Source: Pseudomonadota bacterium
GTDB taxonomy: Bacteria > Pseudomonadota > Gammaproteobacteria > Burkholderiales > Burkholderiaceae_B
DNA: 7,035 bases
NCBI GenBank assembly: GCA_023427945.1
Contig: JAEYZR010000227.1
Coordinates: 1 to 7,035 of the forward strand
Reading direction: 5' to 3'
This document shows positions 5,833 to 7,035 of the stretch, piece by piece. The notes under the pieces were generated by a model. The model was not told the DNA's origin, ran no database searches, and worked only from the letters and a program-made list of their open reading frames with translations. How positions within the stretch are numbered: position 1 is the first letter of the stretch; each line of letters opens with the position of its first letter. Made by a program: the position numbers and the translations under genes.

Positions 5833-6807
5833 ATGGCGTTGTGGCTGGTACGCCGCCTGTTACAGGCCGTCTTTGTCGTATGGGCGATGACACTCATCGT
5901 GTTTGCCGGATTGCACCTGATGGGCAATCCGGTAGACGTGCTGATTTCGCCCGAAGCAGACCAGGCCGAGAGACTGCGCATGATCGCACAGCTCGGGCTG
6001 GATCAGCCGCTCTGGCGTCAATATTTTTCCTTCTTGTCGAATGCTTTACAGGGCGATCTGGGCAAGAGCTTCGTTTATAACCTTCCCGCCATCGACCTCA
6101 TTCTCCAGCGCATGCCAGCAACGCTGGAACTGGCCATGGCCGCTTTGCTGCTGGCCGTCGTCATCGGCATCCCCCTTGGCCTGTTTGCGGGGCTTTATCC
6201 GAACTCGTCAGCCTCTCGAATCATCATGACCGGCAGCATCCTCGGCTTCAGCTTGCCTACCTTCTGGGTCGGCCTGATGATGATCATGGTATTCAGCGTG
6301 CAGATGGGATGGCTGCCGAGTTCGGGACGGGGCGCCACGGTTCATTTCCTGGGCGGAAACTGGTCCTTCCTGACGTGGGACGGATTGCAGCACCTGATGT
6401 TGCCCGCATTGAACCTGGCCCTTTTCAAGATATCGCTCGTGCTGAGGCTGACACGTGCCGGCGTGCGAGAAGTCCTCATGATGGATTACGTCAAGTTCGC
6501 ACGCGCCAAAGGACTCTCCCGCAACCGGGTCATCGGGGTGCACGTGATGAAGAACATCATGATTCCCATCCTCACGGTCATCGGGCTCGAGTTCGGTTCG
6601 ACCATCGCGTTTTCCGTGGTGACCGAGAGCGTATTTGCCTATCCGGGGATGGGGAAACTGATCATCGACAGTATCAATGTGATGGACCGGCCAGTGATCG
6701 TGGCCTATCTCATCGTCATTGTCGTGGTGTTCGTCACCATCAACCTCATCGTCGACATCATGTACACGCTGCTCGACCCCAGATTGCGGTTACAGGAGGC
6801 GTCATGA
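5833..6807 (+). CDS. ABC transporter permease, DppB/OppB family
   Basis: The product is 324 residues, normal for DppB/OppB/GsiC-type inner-membrane permeases. The order is a short cytoplasmic start then TM1 (about 8-30, WLVRRLLQAVFVVWAMTLIV), a periplasmic loop with the family pattern LGLDQPLWRQY (54-64) and GDLGKSF (74-80), and TM2-TM3 (about 98-156). Next comes the GWLPSSGRG loop (159-167), which is typical of dipeptide and glutathione importers, and further spans near 186-206, 242-265 and 288-312. The cytoplasmic EAA loop that contacts the ATPase is seen at about 218-241 (DYVKFARAKGLSRNRVIGVH). The ATG has a GGGGA ribosome site (5821-5825) 7 bases away. It is the first gene of its operon and its stop overlaps the next permease start. 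The substrate could be peptide, opine, glutathione or nickel; it cannot be decided from a permease alone. Confidence 0.95.
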   Translation: MALWLVRRLLQAVFVVWAMTLIVFAGLHLMGNPVDVLISPEADQAERLRMIAQLGLDQPLWRQYFSFLSNALQGDLGKSFVYNLPAIDLILQRMPATLELAMAALLLAVVIGIPLGLFAGLYPNSSASRIIMTGSILGFSLPTFWVGLMMIMVFSVQMGWLPSSGRGATVHFLGGNWSFLTWDGLQHLMLPALNLALFKISLVLRLTRAGVREVLMMDYVKFARAKGLSRNRVIGVHVMKNIMIPILTVIGLEFGSTIAFSVVTESVFAYPGMGKLIIDSINVMDRPVIVAYLIVIVVVFVTINLIVDIMYTLLDPRLRLQEAS

Positions 6808-7035
6808 CGCACCCCGCCCCCAAAGTATTGACACAAGCGCAAAAAGATCGCGCCAACACGCCTTGGCGCCGATTGGTCAGCGAATTCGCACGCTCCCCTG
6901 TCGCGTTGACTGGTCTCACTATTTTTGTACTGCTCGCGTTGTGCGCATGCTTCGCACCGTTGATCACGCCTCAGAACCCCTACGACCTGCTGCAGCTCGA
7001 TGTCCTGGATGCCCGAATGGCGCCCGGCACCATCG
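6804..7035 (+). CDS. ABC transporter permease, DppC/OppC family, N-terminal part (3' end outside window)
   Basis: The ATG at 6804 overlaps the upstream stop as ATGA, with AGGAGG at 6794-6799 just before it, so the two permeases are translationally coupled. The visible 77 residues begin with a hydrophilic cytoplasmic tail, then WRRLVSEFARSPVALTG (21-37), one membrane span (about 36-56) and the periplasmic PLITPQNPYDLLQLD segment (52-66) ending in DARMAPGTI. This matches the OppC N-terminal domain, where a GTDxxGRD-like motif normally follows soon after, outside the window. It is expected to pair with the preceding DppB-type protein to form the channel. The rest of the gene lies beyond the edge; there is no sign of breakage. 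Confidence 0.93.
   Translation, partial: MTHPAPKVLTQAQKDRANTPWRRLVSEFARSPVALTGLTIFVLLALCACFAPLITPQNPYDLLQLDVLDARMAPGTI

Noticed and set aside
5566..5981. Short minus-strand open frames in and beside the IclR/ABC intergenic region
   Set aside because: They lack ribosome sites and recognisable products. One overlaps the start of the permease gene, the other the operator-like palindrome and the IclR start.

Overview
The window reads like ordinary chromosome of a GC-rich betaproteobacterium, most likely in the Alcaligenaceae/Burkholderiales (Bordetella- or Achromobacter-like). This is inferred from the codon bias, from a tripartite-tricarboxylate (Bug/TctC) receptor (a family strongly expanded in that group) paired with an amidase, and from the GcvA-type LysR and IclR regulators beside small uptake operons. 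No rRNA, tRNA, CRISPR, insertion sequence or phage gene was seen.

Layout from left to right: (1) the 3' part of an ArnT/PMT-type membrane glycosyltransferase (+), cut by the window edge; (2) a 109-base convergent gap with two weak hairpins; (3) a two-gene minus-strand operon, Bug receptor (upstream) then amidase-signature hydrolase, 23 bases apart; (4) a 145-base divergent promoter region with a small inverted repeat; (5) a plus-strand LysR-type regulator, most likely the controller of the Bug-amidase operon; (6) an 80-base convergent gap with a nested inverted repeat; (7) a minus-strand IclR-family regulator; (8) a 238-base divergent region holding a perfect 10-bp inverted repeat; (9) a plus-strand DppB/OppB-type ABC permease whose stop overlaps the start of (10) a DppC/OppC-type permease that runs off the right edge.

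The window therefore holds two neighbouring regulator-plus-transport modules. Module A (LysR, Bug receptor, amidase) suggests periplasmic capture of a small amide or related solute and cytoplasmic hydrolysis of an amide bond. No TctA/TctB membrane partner is visible, so the receptor looks like an orphan. Module B (IclR, two ABC permeases) suggests an inducible peptide/opine/nickel-type importer; its solute-binding protein and ATPases must lie beyond the right edge if the operon is complete. The best new signal is the long perfect operator-like palindrome in front of module B. I found no convincing evidence of a wholly undescribed system.
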